From JAWOLE01 sp963815655 (GTDB taxonomy: Bacteria > Acidobacteriota > Thermoanaerobaculia > UBA5066 > Gp7-AA6), in contig CAWFHK010000001.1 of assembly GCA_963815655.1 (NCBI GenBank), positions 496,001 to 560,000 of the forward strand: a stretch of 64,000 nucleotides of DNA. The letters are read 5' to 3'. Each line of letters starts with the position of its first letter. Within the stretch, counting starts at the first letter, position 1. Positions 9,284 to 17,919 of this stretch are shown here, piece by piece. The translations under genes were made by a program, and so were the position numbers. The notes beneath the pieces were generated by a model. That model was not told the origin of the DNA, ran no database searches, and saw only the letters and a program-made list of their open reading frames with translations.

Positions 9284-9390
9284 ATTCCGACCCCTGCGAA
9301 AGTGGCGGAACTGGTAGACGCGCAGTGGGGGGCACGGGGGTCTCCCCCGAACACTTCAGCCGAACCTGTGGCCCACAGGTTCCCTTGACG
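9262..9390 (+). repeat. left copy of a 129 bp near-perfect inverted repeat
   Basis: This segment matches the reverse complement of 17943-18071 with one difference (position 9326, T against C). It contains a promoter -10, the tRNA-Leu 5' half, two hairpins and the -35 TTGACG of the next unit. The two copies bound 8.5 kb of the integrated element and can mediate its inversion. Confidence 0.9.
9296..9382 (+). ncRNA. tRNA-Leu 5'-half/hairpin unit 2
   Basis: Nucleotides 9296-9325 are identical to the first 30 nt of the intact tRNA-Leu(CAG). A hairpin (9335-9349, CGGGGG-TCT-CCCCCG) and the same 21-nt palindrome as in unit 1 (9362-9382) follow. The hairpin is kept in both units although its loop and flanks differ, which hints at a kept structure. 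A good promoter lies immediately upstream. An inverted copy is at 17951-18037. Confidence 0.45.
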
Positions 9391-9426
9391 GGTACGTAAC
9401 CCGCCGTTCCCCTTCGAGAGGCGCTC

Positions 9427-10122
9427 TCACGGCCGCTCCTCCGGTCCCGACTCGCGGAGATCCTCCGCGTCTCCAGAGGAGGCCGTCTCCGGCTCGGCGC
9501 ACCGAGGCGCAGCGGGAACGCGGCCCGGAAGCGCCTCCGCCTCGATCGTCGGAGCCGGCGCCGGGAGAAGCCCGCGCCGCTGGAGGAACACCCTCGCGAC
9601 GCGGACCGCCGTTTCCTCGTCGAGGACGTTGACGGAGACTTCCGCCTTCTCGCGCACCGCGCCGACGATGCGCGCAACCGAATCGACGACTCGCAGGCCG
9701 GCGTCAGCGGCCGAAGCGGCGGCCGAACGATATTCCCGGATCGCCGCCACGGCCGCGGGGAGGTTCTGAGCCGCCTCCGCCGCCGTCAAGAGGCGGAGCG
9801 CATCGGCCTTAGCCTTTTCGAGATCGCGCCGACTCTCCGCCTCGATCCGTTCGAGCTTCGCCAGGAGCCCTTCGGCGTAGGAGTCCGGACGGTCGATCAG
9901 GGCCTCGGTGTACCGGCTCTCCTCCGCCTCGCGGGCCGCGCGCTCGCGGGCCTGTTGCGCCCTGGCGACTCGCGGCGCGACGTGAACCGCGAAGTGCCGC
10001 GAGAGGGAGCGGCGGCCGACGCCGAAGCGCCGGGCAAGGGCCATGTAGCTCTCCCCCGCGAGGAGTGCCTCGTCGGCCTTTTTCCGGTCAGGAAGCGAGC
10101 AGATCGAGCAGGCTTTAGGCAT
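9427..10122 (-). CDS. zinc-ribbon/HTH phage-type protein
   Basis: A 231-residue protein. The N-terminus has CSICSLPDRKKADEALLAGE, a short CxxC knuckle, then a helix-turn-helix (ARRFGVGRRSLSRHFAVHV), followed by a long, charged helical region from about residue 70 to 190. This looks like a DNA-recognition subunit, possibly a small-terminase-like or regulatory phage protein; the exact role is unknown. The ATG at 10122 was chosen because homology to the second copy (22684) starts there. Upstream lies the iteron cluster; its 3' end abuts the inverted repeat. Confidence 0.65.
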   Translation of the reverse strand: MPKACSICSLPDRKKADEALLAGESYMALARRFGVGRRSLSRHFAVHVAPRVARAQQARERAAREAEESRYTEALIDRPDSYAEGLLAKLERIEAESRRDLEKAKADALRLLTAAEAAQNLPAAVAAIREYRSAAASAADAGLRVVDSVARIVGAVREKAEVSVNVLDEETAVRVARVFLQRRGLLPAPAPTIEAEALPGRVPAAPRCAEPETASSGDAEDLRESGPEERP

Positions 10123-10134
10123 CAGTTTTCCCGA

Positions 10135-10291
10135 GTGCGGTGAGTGCGGTGCGAGTGCGGTAAAACGTCGTAGCACCGCACCGGAAAGTGGAAGTGCGGT
10201 GTGCGGTGTGTGCCTATAGGCACACCGCACTTTTTCCACCGCACTTTTACCGCATGAAAAACCCGCGGTGCGGTGAACCGTGCGGTGCGGT
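10135..10291. repeat. iteron cluster and palindrome, candidate replication origin
   Basis: Twelve copies of GTGCGGT or its complement ACCGCAC (one ends in T) lie within 157 bp: seven or more direct and at least four inverted. Near the middle sits the perfect 18 bp palindrome GTGTGCCTATAGGCACAC (about 10207-10224). The cluster fills the gap between the helicase gene and the zinc-ribbon/HTH gene. Iterons beside a replicative helicase are typical of plasmid and phage origins; an operator role is also possible. Confidence 0.65.
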
Positions 10292-11764
10292 TCATTCGTC
10301 CACCTCCAAAAACCCAGGCCGCCCGGAATCGTCCACTGTGGACGGTTGGCGGATACGTTGGAGGGCGGCCCGGAGATCCTTGTCGTTGAAGGTGTGGCCG
10401 GCGGCCCGGAGGCCCCCCGCGACTTGGCGCTCGGAAGCCTTGGGATTGGAGCGAAGGAAGTCTCCGGCCAGCTCGGCCAGCTCATCGATTTTCTTCCGCT
10501 GGCGGGCCTTCTGCTCTTCCTTTGCTCTTGCGCGGGCCGCCTCTTCGCCGCAGATAGTCCAGGCGTTACCTTCGAGTCGGGCCTCGGTCTTCTCCCCTCC
10601 AGGCCCGAGGTAGTCGCGGGCCTTGGTGAATTCGACCTCGAACCACGCGCCATCTGTGGGTTTGCGGCCTTTCGCCTCCGAGACCTTGATCGAGATTTCG
10701 ATCAGATCCTCAATCGCCGACGTGCTGCGCGGTCCCCTCGTCTCGTCCTTGCCGGAATGAACAGCGGTCAACGTCGCGACGCCGCGCGCCCGGAAGCCCA
10801 GGAGCCAGGTCTGGAAGGGCTCCCACCACTCGGCCAGGTTCGAGGTGAGTTTCGGGGAGTCGGTGCGGTAGAGCGCCGCGATGTTGTCGAAGACGATCAC
10901 CTGCACGTCGAGTTCCGCGGCCAGGCGCTCGACGGCCGCGCGGTCCTCCGCCTTCCAGAGATTCAGGATTCGCCCGAGGAGATCCGGCGTCAAGATGAAG
11001 AGGTTCGCGCCGAGCTTCTCCGGATCGAGCCCGCAAGACTCGTGAAGTATGCGGAGGCGCTCCTGGAGGCGCCGGCTCATCATCTCGCCATCGACAAACA
11101 GGACGCGCAGAGGAGCGGGCGCTTTCCACCCGAGAAACGAGCCTGCGGCCGCTATCGTGCCGGCGCATCCGAGCGTGATCCAGGATTTCCCGACGCCACG
11201 CCATCCCCACACGACCGGCTGCTCTCCGTCGCCCCACCAGGGCACGAGGATCAAGCGCCGCGGTGGAATACTCAGCTCGCCGAGCGCGGCGGCGGTGATT
11301 GGCTTCAGAGGCGGCCGGGCATCCCCTACAACTGCGAGCTGTTCGATTTCGGCTTGAGCCTCGGCGATCAGAGCGGAGATTTCCTTGTCCTCAGAAGGTC
11401 CGGCGCGAGCGATCCTCAGGCCGGCGTCGATGAGACGGCGCCGCGTCGCCTTCCCCTTGACGATCCGCGCGTAGTGCTCGATGTTGCCTATGTCCGGCGT
11501 CGCGCTCATCAGGCTGGAGATGTAGGCCGCGCTCGCGCCTTCGGCTCCGTTCAAGCTCTGCCTGAGCGTGATGAGATCAATCCCCACTGAGCGCGCGGAG
11601 AGATCCAACATGACGCCGTAGATGTTGCGGTTCACGATGGAGCAGAAGTCGGCGGCCGACAGGATCGGCTTGACGCGATCGAGCGCGGCCGGATCGAGCA
11701 AGATCGAGCCGAGCACGGCTCGTTCCGCCTCCGGGCTCTGCGGCTCGCGTCCGTCCTCGATCAT
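10292..11764 (-). CDS. replicative helicase: DnaB N-terminal domain joined to a RepA/RecA-type ATPase
   Basis: A 490-residue protein. Residues 10-110 match the DnaB N-terminal domain (SPEAERAVLGSILLDP, TPDIGNIEHYARIV). The middle is a RecA-fold ATPase with Walker A GWRGVGKS near residue 190 and Walker B VIVFDNIAAL near 285, more like RepA/AAA_25 helicases than DnaB's own motor. The tail is basic and helical. It should unwind element DNA at the adjacent iterons. The ATG overlaps the upstream gene's stop (ATGA). The fold assignments are by eye. Confidence 0.8.
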   Translation of the reverse strand: MIEDGREPQSPEAERAVLGSILLDPAALDRVKPILSAADFCSIVNRNIYGVMLDLSARSVGIDLITLRQSLNGAEGASAAYISSLMSATPDIGNIEHYARIVKGKATRRRLIDAGLRIARAGPSEDKEISALIAEAQAEIEQLAVVGDARPPLKPITAAALGELSIPPRRLILVPWWGDGEQPVVWGWRGVGKSWITLGCAGTIAAAGSFLGWKAPAPLRVLFVDGEMMSRRLQERLRILHESCGLDPEKLGANLFILTPDLLGRILNLWKAEDRAAVERLAAELDVQVIVFDNIAALYRTDSPKLTSNLAEWWEPFQTWLLGFRARGVATLTAVHSGKDETRGPRSTSAIEDLIEISIKVSEAKGRKPTDGAWFEVEFTKARDYLGPGGEKTEARLEGNAWTICGEEAARARAKEEQKARQRKKIDELAELAGDFLRSNPKASERQVAGGLRAAGHTFNDKDLRAALQRIRQPSTVDDSGRPGFLEVDE

Positions 11765-11991
11765 CGGGTTTCCCCGCCGCGTGCTCTTGAGAGCCGCTCG
11801 ACTGCGGAGCGGAGCGCCTCAAGCTCGCCGGGCTTCGCGCGGTCCGGGTGACGCTCCGCCAGACTCGCGCGAAACAGTGTCAGACCGGCCTCGATGGAGA
11901 CTTCTTCGAGGGTGAGCCCTTCCCGAAGTCTCCGCTCTCGCTCGTCCGTGAGCTTCGGAAACTCCCGAAGCCGATTTCGTCTTGTGCTCAA
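11761..11991 (-). CDS. small element protein of unknown function
   Basis: A 76-residue, charged, helical protein (LTDERERRLREGLTLEEVS in the middle). It has no recognisable domain. Its stop overlaps the helicase start, so it is part of the same transcript, and the 72-residue gene at 12015-12233 precedes it by 23 nt. Such small genes are usual in early phage operons. Confidence 0.55.
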   Translation of the reverse strand: MSTRRNRLREFPKLTDERERRLREGLTLEEVSIEAGLTLFRASLAERHPDRAKPGELEALRSAVERLSRARGGETR

Positions 11992-12014
11992 GTTCGTTTC
12001 GCCTTAGCGCGCCC

Positions 12015-12233
12015 TCACGCCGCGCACTCCGCTCGTTCGCGCTTGCCGTGGGCGGCCAGTTCGTCGAGTGCGAAGGCGGCGAGGAGCGCCTCACGCTGCG
12101 CGCGCGCGGAGAGGATCGAAGAGGCTTCGGGCCGCTCGTCCGCCTCGTCCAGGAACATCAGAGCGAGGGTCAGGCGCGCTCGCGCGTGCCGGGCTTCTCG
12201 TGGGATCTGTGCTAGAGTGTTTCTGTCGTTCAT
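12015..12233 (-). CDS. small element protein of unknown function
   Basis: A 72-residue helical protein. The ATG at 12233 has AAAGAGG 5 nt upstream, a convincing ribosome-binding site. It is the likely first gene of the run leading to the helicase. No motif allows a function. Confidence 0.5.
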   Translation of the reverse strand: MNDRNTLAQIPREARHARARLTLALMFLDEADERPEASSILSARAQREALLAAFALDELAAHGKRERAECAA

Positions 12234-12290
12234 GTTCCTCTTTCGGCCCGCCCTCGTCCGGCGGGCCTTCGGCTTTTCAGGTCGGTTCTT

Positions 12291-12713
12291 TCATGGCCTC
12301 GGGTAGTAGTCCGCTGAGATCACCTGCTCGCTTGTCGGCGCGGGGATCGAGTCGCCTAATTCGAGCCGACCGTTTTTGATCACGAAATCCGGAATTGGAA
12401 CGCCGTCGATGGTCACGCTGTACGCCTTCAGAATCGGAGGCGTGAAGGCGAAGACCTTGGTCACGCCGTCCGGCGTGGTATCGCTCGTGCCCGAAACTTC
12501 TGCACTCGGCCCCTGAACGGAAATGAACTTGTCCTCGTCGCCGGGCCGGGGCGCGTCGCCGAAACACATGAAGCCGTCCTTCGTCTTGATGATGAGCTGT
12601 CCGACGACCACGGTTCGGCCCAGGACCGTCACTCGCTCCGTGTCAACCGGCGGCAACGGGCCGTAGGGGTTCTCGCCGACAATCGGAAATGGGAAATCGT
12701 TCGGGTCCCTCAT
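12291..12713 (-). CDS. element protein, possible virion or fibre-like, unknown
   Basis: A 140-residue protein, predicted mostly beta strand (LIIKTKDGFMCFGDAP, TKVFAFTPPILKAYSVTIDG). The segment TPDGVTKVFAFTPP resembles repeats seen in phage structural or tail-associated proteins, but the match is weak. AAGGAG lies 10 nt before the ATG at 12713. Single gene with about 140 nt gap to the next. Confidence 0.5.
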   Translation of the reverse strand: MRDPNDFPFPIVGENPYGPLPPVDTERVTVLGRTVVVGQLIIKTKDGFMCFGDAPRPGDEDKFISVQGPSAEVSGTSDTTPDGVTKVFAFTPPILKAYSVTIDGVPIPDFVIKNGRLELGDSIPAPTSEQVISADYYPRP

Positions 12714-12855
12714 CGTGGGTCACTCCTTAACTTTCGCGGGCGGAAAAGAGGAGCGGGCGGCCGGACCCGGCGCACAGGAACGACACCGGGCCAGCCGCCG
12801 CTCCAGGGACAAAACCGCCGCTCCACGGCAGAAAACGCGGAGCAGTGGTCGAAGG

Positions 12856-13593
12856 TCACGGCAACACCTGGACCGAGCCGGCCGGCGCTTTCAAGGTTTC
12901 GGTCTCCTCGTAGATCGCGCGGCCGCCTTCGACAGGAAGAGTCGGCGCGACATGAAGTACCGGAGCGGTCCCGCCTGCGCCATGTAGCAGGACGCGCCGT
13001 AATCCGCGAGCACGGACAAGCGAATCGAGATCCCTCTGGAAATCGTGCAAGTCGTTCGCCACACCGGCGCGATGGACATCAACCCACAGTTGCGAAAACG
13101 CCGGTGCGAAGTCGGCGAGCCGGTCCAGGAGAGCCTGCCGCCTTCTCGCAATCGACGCGGCGAGACCGCGCCTCTCTGCTTCGACCTTCGTTTTCGAGAG
13201 CGCGTCCGCCGCTCCCGATGCGCTCTCCCGCGCGAGCTGCTCGGCCTCCTGCGCGCGCTTGAGCTGGTCCAGCAGCTCCGCGCGCTGGTCCTCGCGGGCG
13301 CCGCGCCGGAGGTCCGCAAGGCTCCCCGCCCGAGCGTGATCCAGGGCGCTCTCGTCGCCCGCGAGCGCCTTGCGTTTCGCCTCCCCGTTCTCGCGGGCGC
13401 TCGTGTCCCGTTCGCCGGAGATGCGGCGATCGACTTCCTCCAGCGCGGCCGCGATCCGCTCGCGCTCGGCAGCTTTCTCTTCGACGACTGAGCGCCCCGC
13501 CGCCAGGTCCGCCTCGCATTGCGCGACTTCGGAGACCGGCTCGGCGTCCTGCTCCTTCACGGACTCGCGCCGCAAGAGACCAAGACCTTTCAT
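12856..13593 (-). CDS. coiled-coil element protein
   Basis: A 245-residue protein. Residues 20-165 are a long, Ala/Glu/Arg-rich coiled coil; the remainder (about 165-245) is compact with a beta-rich end. The ATG overlaps the stop of the upstream gene (13590-13593), so the three genes 14377 to 12856 are coupled. It might be a scaffold-like or DNA-binding accessory protein; nothing firmer can be said. Confidence 0.55.
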   Translation of the reverse strand: MKGLGLLRRESVKEQDAEPVSEVAQCEADLAAGRSVVEEKAAERERIAAALEEVDRRISGERDTSARENGEAKRKALAGDESALDHARAGSLADLRRGAREDQRAELLDQLKRAQEAEQLARESASGAADALSKTKVEAERRGLAASIARRRQALLDRLADFAPAFSQLWVDVHRAGVANDLHDFQRDLDSLVRARGLRRVLLHGAGGTAPVLHVAPTLPVEGGRAIYEETETLKAPAGSVQVLP

Positions 13594-14192
13594 TCCTTCT
13601 CCTCCTCCTTGATCTCGACGCTGAATCCGCCGTCGCGAATCGGCTCCTCGTCGTCTGCCAGACGACAGGCGCCGGTCGAAAACTCGATCACGTCGTCTTC
13701 GTCGGGGAGCTGTACGCGGTGGCCGGCGAGATCCGGCCGCGCCGGCGGACGCGCCTTTGAGACGGACACCGCCGGCCGCGCCTTCTCCAGGGCACGCCGA
13801 GCCGCGCGGAAAGTCTTCGCGAGCCGAAAATCTTCCGATTTCGTGAACGTGTCCCTGAATACTTCGCGAGCGGCCTCGCGAGCGATTGCGCGAGCTTCCT
13901 CCGGTTGCCGCCCCCGCGAGACAAGGTCAGCCTCCACGAACCGCGCGTATTGACGACGCGCAAGTCTAGGTGCGGCCGGCTCCTCGTCCTCCTCGCGAAG
14001 GCCGCACCCGTTCAAGACTTTTTGCTCGTCGATCGCCGGCGCCTCGCGCGCGCGAAGGCCTCGCTCGAAACCCTTCTCGACGGCTTCCTCGATCGGAAGA
14101 TCGAGCCCGCCGACGTTCTGCAATCCGGCGAGGGTCAGGACATGGAGCAGGTGCGCCCGCCCGTCCAAAGTAAAGACGCTCTTGTTTTTCAC
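13590..14192 (-). CDS. element protein of unknown function
   Basis: A 200-residue protein starting MKNKSVFTLDGRAHLLHVL. It is acidic at the C-terminus (SVEIKEEEKE) and helical in the middle (EARAIAREAAREVF). Coupled by ATGA overlaps with both neighbours (14189-14192 and 13590-13593). Phage-type organisation; no domain recognised. Confidence 0.5.
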   Translation of the reverse strand: MKNKSVFTLDGRAHLLHVLTLAGLQNVGGLDLPIEEAVEKGFERGLRAREAPAIDEQKVLNGCGLREEDEEPAAPRLARRQYARFVEADLVSRGRQPEEARAIAREAAREVFRDTFTKSEDFRLAKTFRAARRALEKARPAVSVSKARPPARPDLAGHRVQLPDEDDVIEFSTGACRLADDEEPIRDGGFSVEIKEEEKE

Positions 14193-14377
14193 GCGCGCCC
14201 TCTCCTCTTTTGAAGGCTGAGCGCGCGGGTCGCGTCGGTTTCGATGCGCCTCAGCTCGGCATCGAGCGCTCGCTTGACCAAAGCTGAGATGGACACGCCG
14301 CGCGCCGCGGCGGCCACTCGCACGACTCGTGCGAAATCCGGGTCAACATGAGCGACGAGCCGCACCGTCTCCAGCAC
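14189..14377 (-). CDS. small ribbon-helix-helix-like DNA-binding protein
   Basis: A 62-residue protein. RLVAHVDPDFARVVRVAAAARGVSISALVKRAL has the strand-helix-turn-helix spacing of Arc/CopG proteins. It is first in the coupled trio 14377-12856 and could repress it. Overlaps the next gene by 4 nt. Confidence 0.55.
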   Translation of the reverse strand: MLETVRLVAHVDPDFARVVRVAAAARGVSISALVKRALDAELRRIETDATRALSLQKRRGRA

Positions 14378-14453
14378 AGCACCATCTGACCAAAGGTGCC
14401 GCGCGGCATCTACTACGAAACGCGCACGATTTTTGACGCGGCGGCGATCCGCT

Positions 14454-15218
14454 CTAACGTCTCTCGCCGAGCAACTCGGCCGCCAGATCGCGCCAGCGGC
14501 GCGCCAAGCGCGCTCTCACGGCCCACTCGTCGTCATCGAGGCCCGCTAGCTCGCTTGGCCCCACGTGGCGAGCGATCGCGTTCTCGATCGCTCTCGCACG
14601 GCCTTCGTGTTCCCGATAGCGCGGGATCAGCCACTTCAGGAAGGTGCCCGCTCGACGCAGCTCCTCCGCGATCTCGTGGCGTTCCCCAGGTGTCGCCTTG
14701 CCCGCCTCCAAGTCATGCGCCAAGGCACGCAGCACCGCCCAGAGCGGCTCTCCGTTCAGGGACGGCAGGAGAGGCCCGAATTCCGCTTCAAGCCGAGTCG
14801 CGAACCGATAGAGGCGAGCCGGCAGACGCGGGAGGCGCCGTCCCGCGGCCGTCTCGACCGCGTCAGCCAGCTTGATGAGGGCCTCCGGCAGCCGCGCGAG
14901 CCGGCTGCGCCTTGCGTGTTCTTCTCGCTTCCCCGCCGGCCTCTTGCGTTCCCGCTCGCGTTCGGCAAGCAAGGCGTCGATCACGGGTCGAAGCCCAGGC
15001 CTCTCCAGGCCGCCGGCTTTTCTCGTTCGTCGCAACAGCTGCCGGAGCAGAGCGTCGCGTCTGGCGCCGAGAATCGCATGGATGCGTTCTGATTCGCGCG
15101 ATCGCTTCGCGGAGGCTTTCGGCCTTCGCGTCGGTCGCTCGGATTTCGTCGCCAGGATCTCCCGCCTCCCTTCCCGCGAAGAAGACGAAGGGCCGGAACG
15201 CGGGAGCGGGAATCCCAC
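14454..15218 (-). CDS. element protein of unknown function, basic and helical
   Basis: A 254-residue, very Arg-rich helical protein. The first 45 residues are low complexity and the true start may be internal. No motif was recognised. It lies in the same direction as the phage-type genes, with the secreted-protein gene divergent upstream. Confidence 0.45.
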   Translation of the reverse strand: MGFPLPRSGPSSSSREGRREILATKSERPTRRPKASAKRSRESERIHAILGARRDALLRQLLRRTRKAGGLERPGLRPVIDALLAERERERKRPAGKREEHARRSRLARLPEALIKLADAVETAAGRRLPRLPARLYRFATRLEAEFGPLLPSLNGEPLWAVLRALAHDLEAGKATPGERHEIAEELRRAGTFLKWLIPRYREHEGRARAIENAIARHVGPSELAGLDDDEWAVRARLARRWRDLAAELLGERR

Positions 15219-15411
15219 GGATTCAGCGAAGAACCGTCGCCCGCCTATCCGGCCTTCTGGATACTAGCGCAGGGGCAGCCCTTCTTGAGTTGGCTTGAAA
15301 GGCCGGTCAGTCTGGGCCGAGAGTAGAATGCGCATCAGTTTCAAGGGGAAAAGTGAGAGGTTCGCAGCGGCGCGCGGTGCCAGCGCGGCTACGAATCACA
15401 AAGGAGAGCAT

Positions 15412-16167
15412 GTGAGCGAGCGAAAACCGTTCTGCACATTCCCTGTCGGATTACTCCTAGTGTTGGCCTCCGTCGTTGCTTCGCTGGCCGATGCACAGGT
15501 GAGTCCCGAAAGAGAAGTGAGCCCACCTCGAGCCGGGATAGTGCTCGTTTCGGGACACACGATAACCGGTGGCCAGACGATCATCTGTCCCGGCGAGACG
15601 ATTCCAAAATCCGGCTACTGCTGGCAGCGTGTCAACGACCCATCGATACACGTCGGAAGCAACGTCCAGACTACCTATGACAACCTTGCTAGCAATTTCG
15701 TGATCCTCGGAGGCACCGGCTGGGTACAGCTCGGCTACCTCACACTGACTGTTTACGACGTGCACGAGGGAGGCTTCATCGTGGCCGGCCAAGGCGGGGC
15801 CAGCATTCACTGGCTGGCATTTAACCCGCCCGCGACGGTCCAGAATTGCGGCGATTTGGTTGGCGAATGGAACGTGGATTGGAGGACGGCCGACGGGCGG
15901 TCTGGGCTCACCGGCTCGGGCTCGGTAGGGCGGAAGGGCCTCTGTACGTTCCTGATGGATCTTGAGACGATCGTAGTGACCTTTACAGCGCAGGACCGCG
16001 TAAACACATCGTTCATACTCAGTATTTCGGGCGACCCAACGGCAGCAACCGGAACCGCTTCAATTACAAACAACGGCGCAGGCGAGCCGATCTCGCTGCA
16101 AGGAACGTGGAGTCAGCCCTCGCCAACCGGACTCACTGGAAGCCTCACGATGCAGCGGATCAAGTAG
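15412..16167 (+). CDS. secreted protein of unknown function (cargo gene)
   Basis: A 251-residue protein with a clear signal peptide (hydrophobic FPVGLLLVLASVVASLADAQ, cleavage after ADA) and a beta-rich mature part (TLTVYDVHEGGFIVAGQGG). I chose GTG at 15412 because AAGGAG lies 6 nt upstream. Base composition is visibly lower in GC than the flanking phage-type genes, and it runs opposite to them, as expected for a cargo gene acquired separately. No family recognised. Confidence 0.65.
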   Translation: MSERKPFCTFPVGLLLVLASVVASLADAQVSPEREVSPPRAGIVLVSGHTITGGQTIICPGETIPKSGYCWQRVNDPSIHVGSNVQTTYDNLASNFVILGGTGWVQLGYLTLTVYDVHEGGFIVAGQGGASIHWLAFNPPATVQNCGDLVGEWNVDWRTADGRSGLTGSGSVGRKGLCTFLMDLETIVVTFTAQDRVNTSFILSISGDPTAATGTASITNNGAGEPISLQGTWSQPSPTGLTGSLTMQRIK

Positions 16168-16212
16168 GAAGCGGATTCGACGGGAAACCTCCTCTTCTAC
16201 CTCTCCCTTCAC

Positions 16213-17685
16213 TCAAAACCTCGGGTCCGAGCCATCGGGCCGACTCGTGGCCGTTGACCAGGTCCGGGTCTCCGTCTTGCTCGACGCCGTCGCCGTCGCG
16301 GCCTCTTCCGACGCCTGCTCCCGGACCGCCGCGGCCCATTTCTGCAGGTCGAATTTCCGCCCGCGCAAGCGCGAGAGGCAATGCACGAACGCGTCGCACA
16401 TATCGTCATGCGCTGCGGCAGGGAACCTAAGCAGCTCTTCGAGGAAAGCACCCTTCCACGGTGCCGATTCAGGAAGTAAAACCTTCCCGGCCTCGCAGAG
16501 CGGGGAGACGAGCTGCGCCCGAAGTTCCTTTGATCCTTCGGCCTTCACGGCGAGGAACGGGAGAGACGTTTCGCCTCGAATAGCCTGGAGCGCACTCGTC
16601 CCCGCTCCCGCATCTTCGACCACAACCGCCGAAGGATGGAAGCGCTCGGCCAGATCGACCATGCGACGGCGCAACTCCGGGAACGGCCAGCGCCCGCGGG
16701 TCACGTCGAGCACGTAGAAGCCTTCCTTCGTCTCGCCGATCGTGACGGCGGCGGAGTAGTCGTCGCTGTTCCCGCCCTTCCCGTAGGCCGTATCCCATGC
16801 CGTCACGATTCGCAAGAAGGCCGGCGTTTCGCGGTAGGAGGCGAACCACTCGGCCCGGAAGATCGCGCCCCCTTCCGGAACCGGGCGGCCCTGGTACAGC
16901 GCGAGCCATGCTTGGGAGCCGAGCTGTGCGCGGATCTGCTCCAGCGCTTCGACCGGATACTGCGACGGCCACAGGGCGGCCCCCTCAGCGCGTCCGAGCG
17001 GATCTCCCGGCTCCGCGAGCGCGGGAAGCGAGATCACTTTCCAATTCTCGCCCGCGTGTTCGCGCAGAAGCCAACCCGTCAAATCGTCCAGATGCCATCG
17101 CGTCGAGACGATCACCACGGCGCCACCCGGTTGCAAGCGCGTGTAGATCACCGCCCCGTACCACTCGCGGAGCTGCTGTCGAATCGCCGGCGAGGATGCT
17201 TCCTGCGCGTCCTTGAGAGGATCGTCGATCAAGATGAAGTCGGCGCCGCGGCCGGTAACGCTTCCGCGGCCAACTGCAAAATAGGAGCCGTCGCGAGTCG
17301 TATCGAAGCGGGAGGCCGCCGCGGAGTCTTCAGATAATCGACAGTCGGGGAAGACCGCGGCGAAACGACCATCCAAGAGGAGATTTCTCACCCGCCGGCC
17401 GAAGACGTCGGCCAATTCCTGCGAATGGGAAGCGCCGATCACGAGGCGCCGGGGATCACGGCCGAGAGCCCAGGCAGGAAAGAGCGTCGAGCAGAGCAGA
17501 CTCTTTCCGTGCCGCGGCGGCATCGCGACGAGAAGGCGCTTGATCTCACCTCGTTCCACTTGTTCGAGCGCCGAGACGAGCGGCTCGACATGCGCCGCCA
17601 GCTCGAAGCCCGGCGAAACACTCGCCGCGAAGGCGGAGAGATCCATCCGAGCGAGCGCGAGCGCGTCCCGGCCCGCGGCGCTCAT
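16213..17685 (-). CDS. phage terminase large subunit
   Basis: A 490-residue packaging motor. The ATPase half has Walker A MPPRHGKS near residue 58 and Walker B FILIDDPL near 155, then the VSTRWHLDDLTGWLL coupling region. The nuclease half starts at VTAWDTAYGKGGNSDDYSA, with later acidic residues VVVEDAGAGTS and AAHDDMCDAF, completing an RNase H-like site. The enzyme cuts and pumps phage DNA into heads. No portal or capsid gene lies next to it, which is unusual for a full phage. Confidence 0.93.
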   Translation of the reverse strand: MSAAGRDALALARMDLSAFAASVSPGFELAAHVEPLVSALEQVERGEIKRLLVAMPPRHGKSLLCSTLFPAWALGRDPRRLVIGASHSQELADVFGRRVRNLLLDGRFAAVFPDCRLSEDSAAASRFDTTRDGSYFAVGRGSVTGRGADFILIDDPLKDAQEASSPAIRQQLREWYGAVIYTRLQPGGAVVIVSTRWHLDDLTGWLLREHAGENWKVISLPALAEPGDPLGRAEGAALWPSQYPVEALEQIRAQLGSQAWLALYQGRPVPEGGAIFRAEWFASYRETPAFLRIVTAWDTAYGKGGNSDDYSAAVTIGETKEGFYVLDVTRGRWPFPELRRRMVDLAERFHPSAVVVEDAGAGTSALQAIRGETSLPFLAVKAEGSKELRAQLVSPLCEAGKVLLPESAPWKGAFLEELLRFPAAAHDDMCDAFVHCLSRLRGRKFDLQKWAAAVREQASEEAATATASSKTETRTWSTATSRPDGSDPRF

Positions 17686-17824
17686 CGGGAGCCCCCGGCC
17701 GATTGTGCGCGGATTGTGCGCGGCCAGCCGGCCGAAGCCTGCAAAATCGCTTGCCGGGAAGGCCCGGCAATCCCCGGATTTCCTCGGAAATTGCAGGAGT
17801 TTTTGCAGGACGTTGCTAGGAGAT

Positions 17825-17909
17825 TGGTGCGAAAGGAGGGACTCGAACCCTCACGGTTTTACCCACAGGTTCCTGAAACCTGCGCGTCTACCAGTTCCGC
17901 CACTTTCGC
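17825..17909 (-). tRNA. tRNA-Leu(CAG)
   Basis: An 85-nt gene with encoded CCA folds into a class II tRNA: acceptor GCGAAAG/CTTTCGC, anticodon stem CAGGT/ACCTG around TTCAGGA (anticodon CAG), a long variable arm, and T-stem GAGGG/CCCTC. It is the attachment gene of the integrated element; its last 26 nt recur at 22538-22563. It currently lies in opposite orientation to that copy because of the internal inversion. Confidence 0.95.
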
Positions 17910-17919
17910 AGGGCTGCTG

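Noticed and set aside
9296..9382. A functional tRNA-Leu isoacceptor at 9296
   Set aside because: The T-arm and 3' acceptor strand are missing and the sequence departs before the anticodon, so it cannot be a tRNA.
10135..10291. A CRISPR array
   Set aside because: Repeat units are only 7 nt, irregularly spaced and in both orientations. This is an iteron cluster, not direct repeats with unique spacers.
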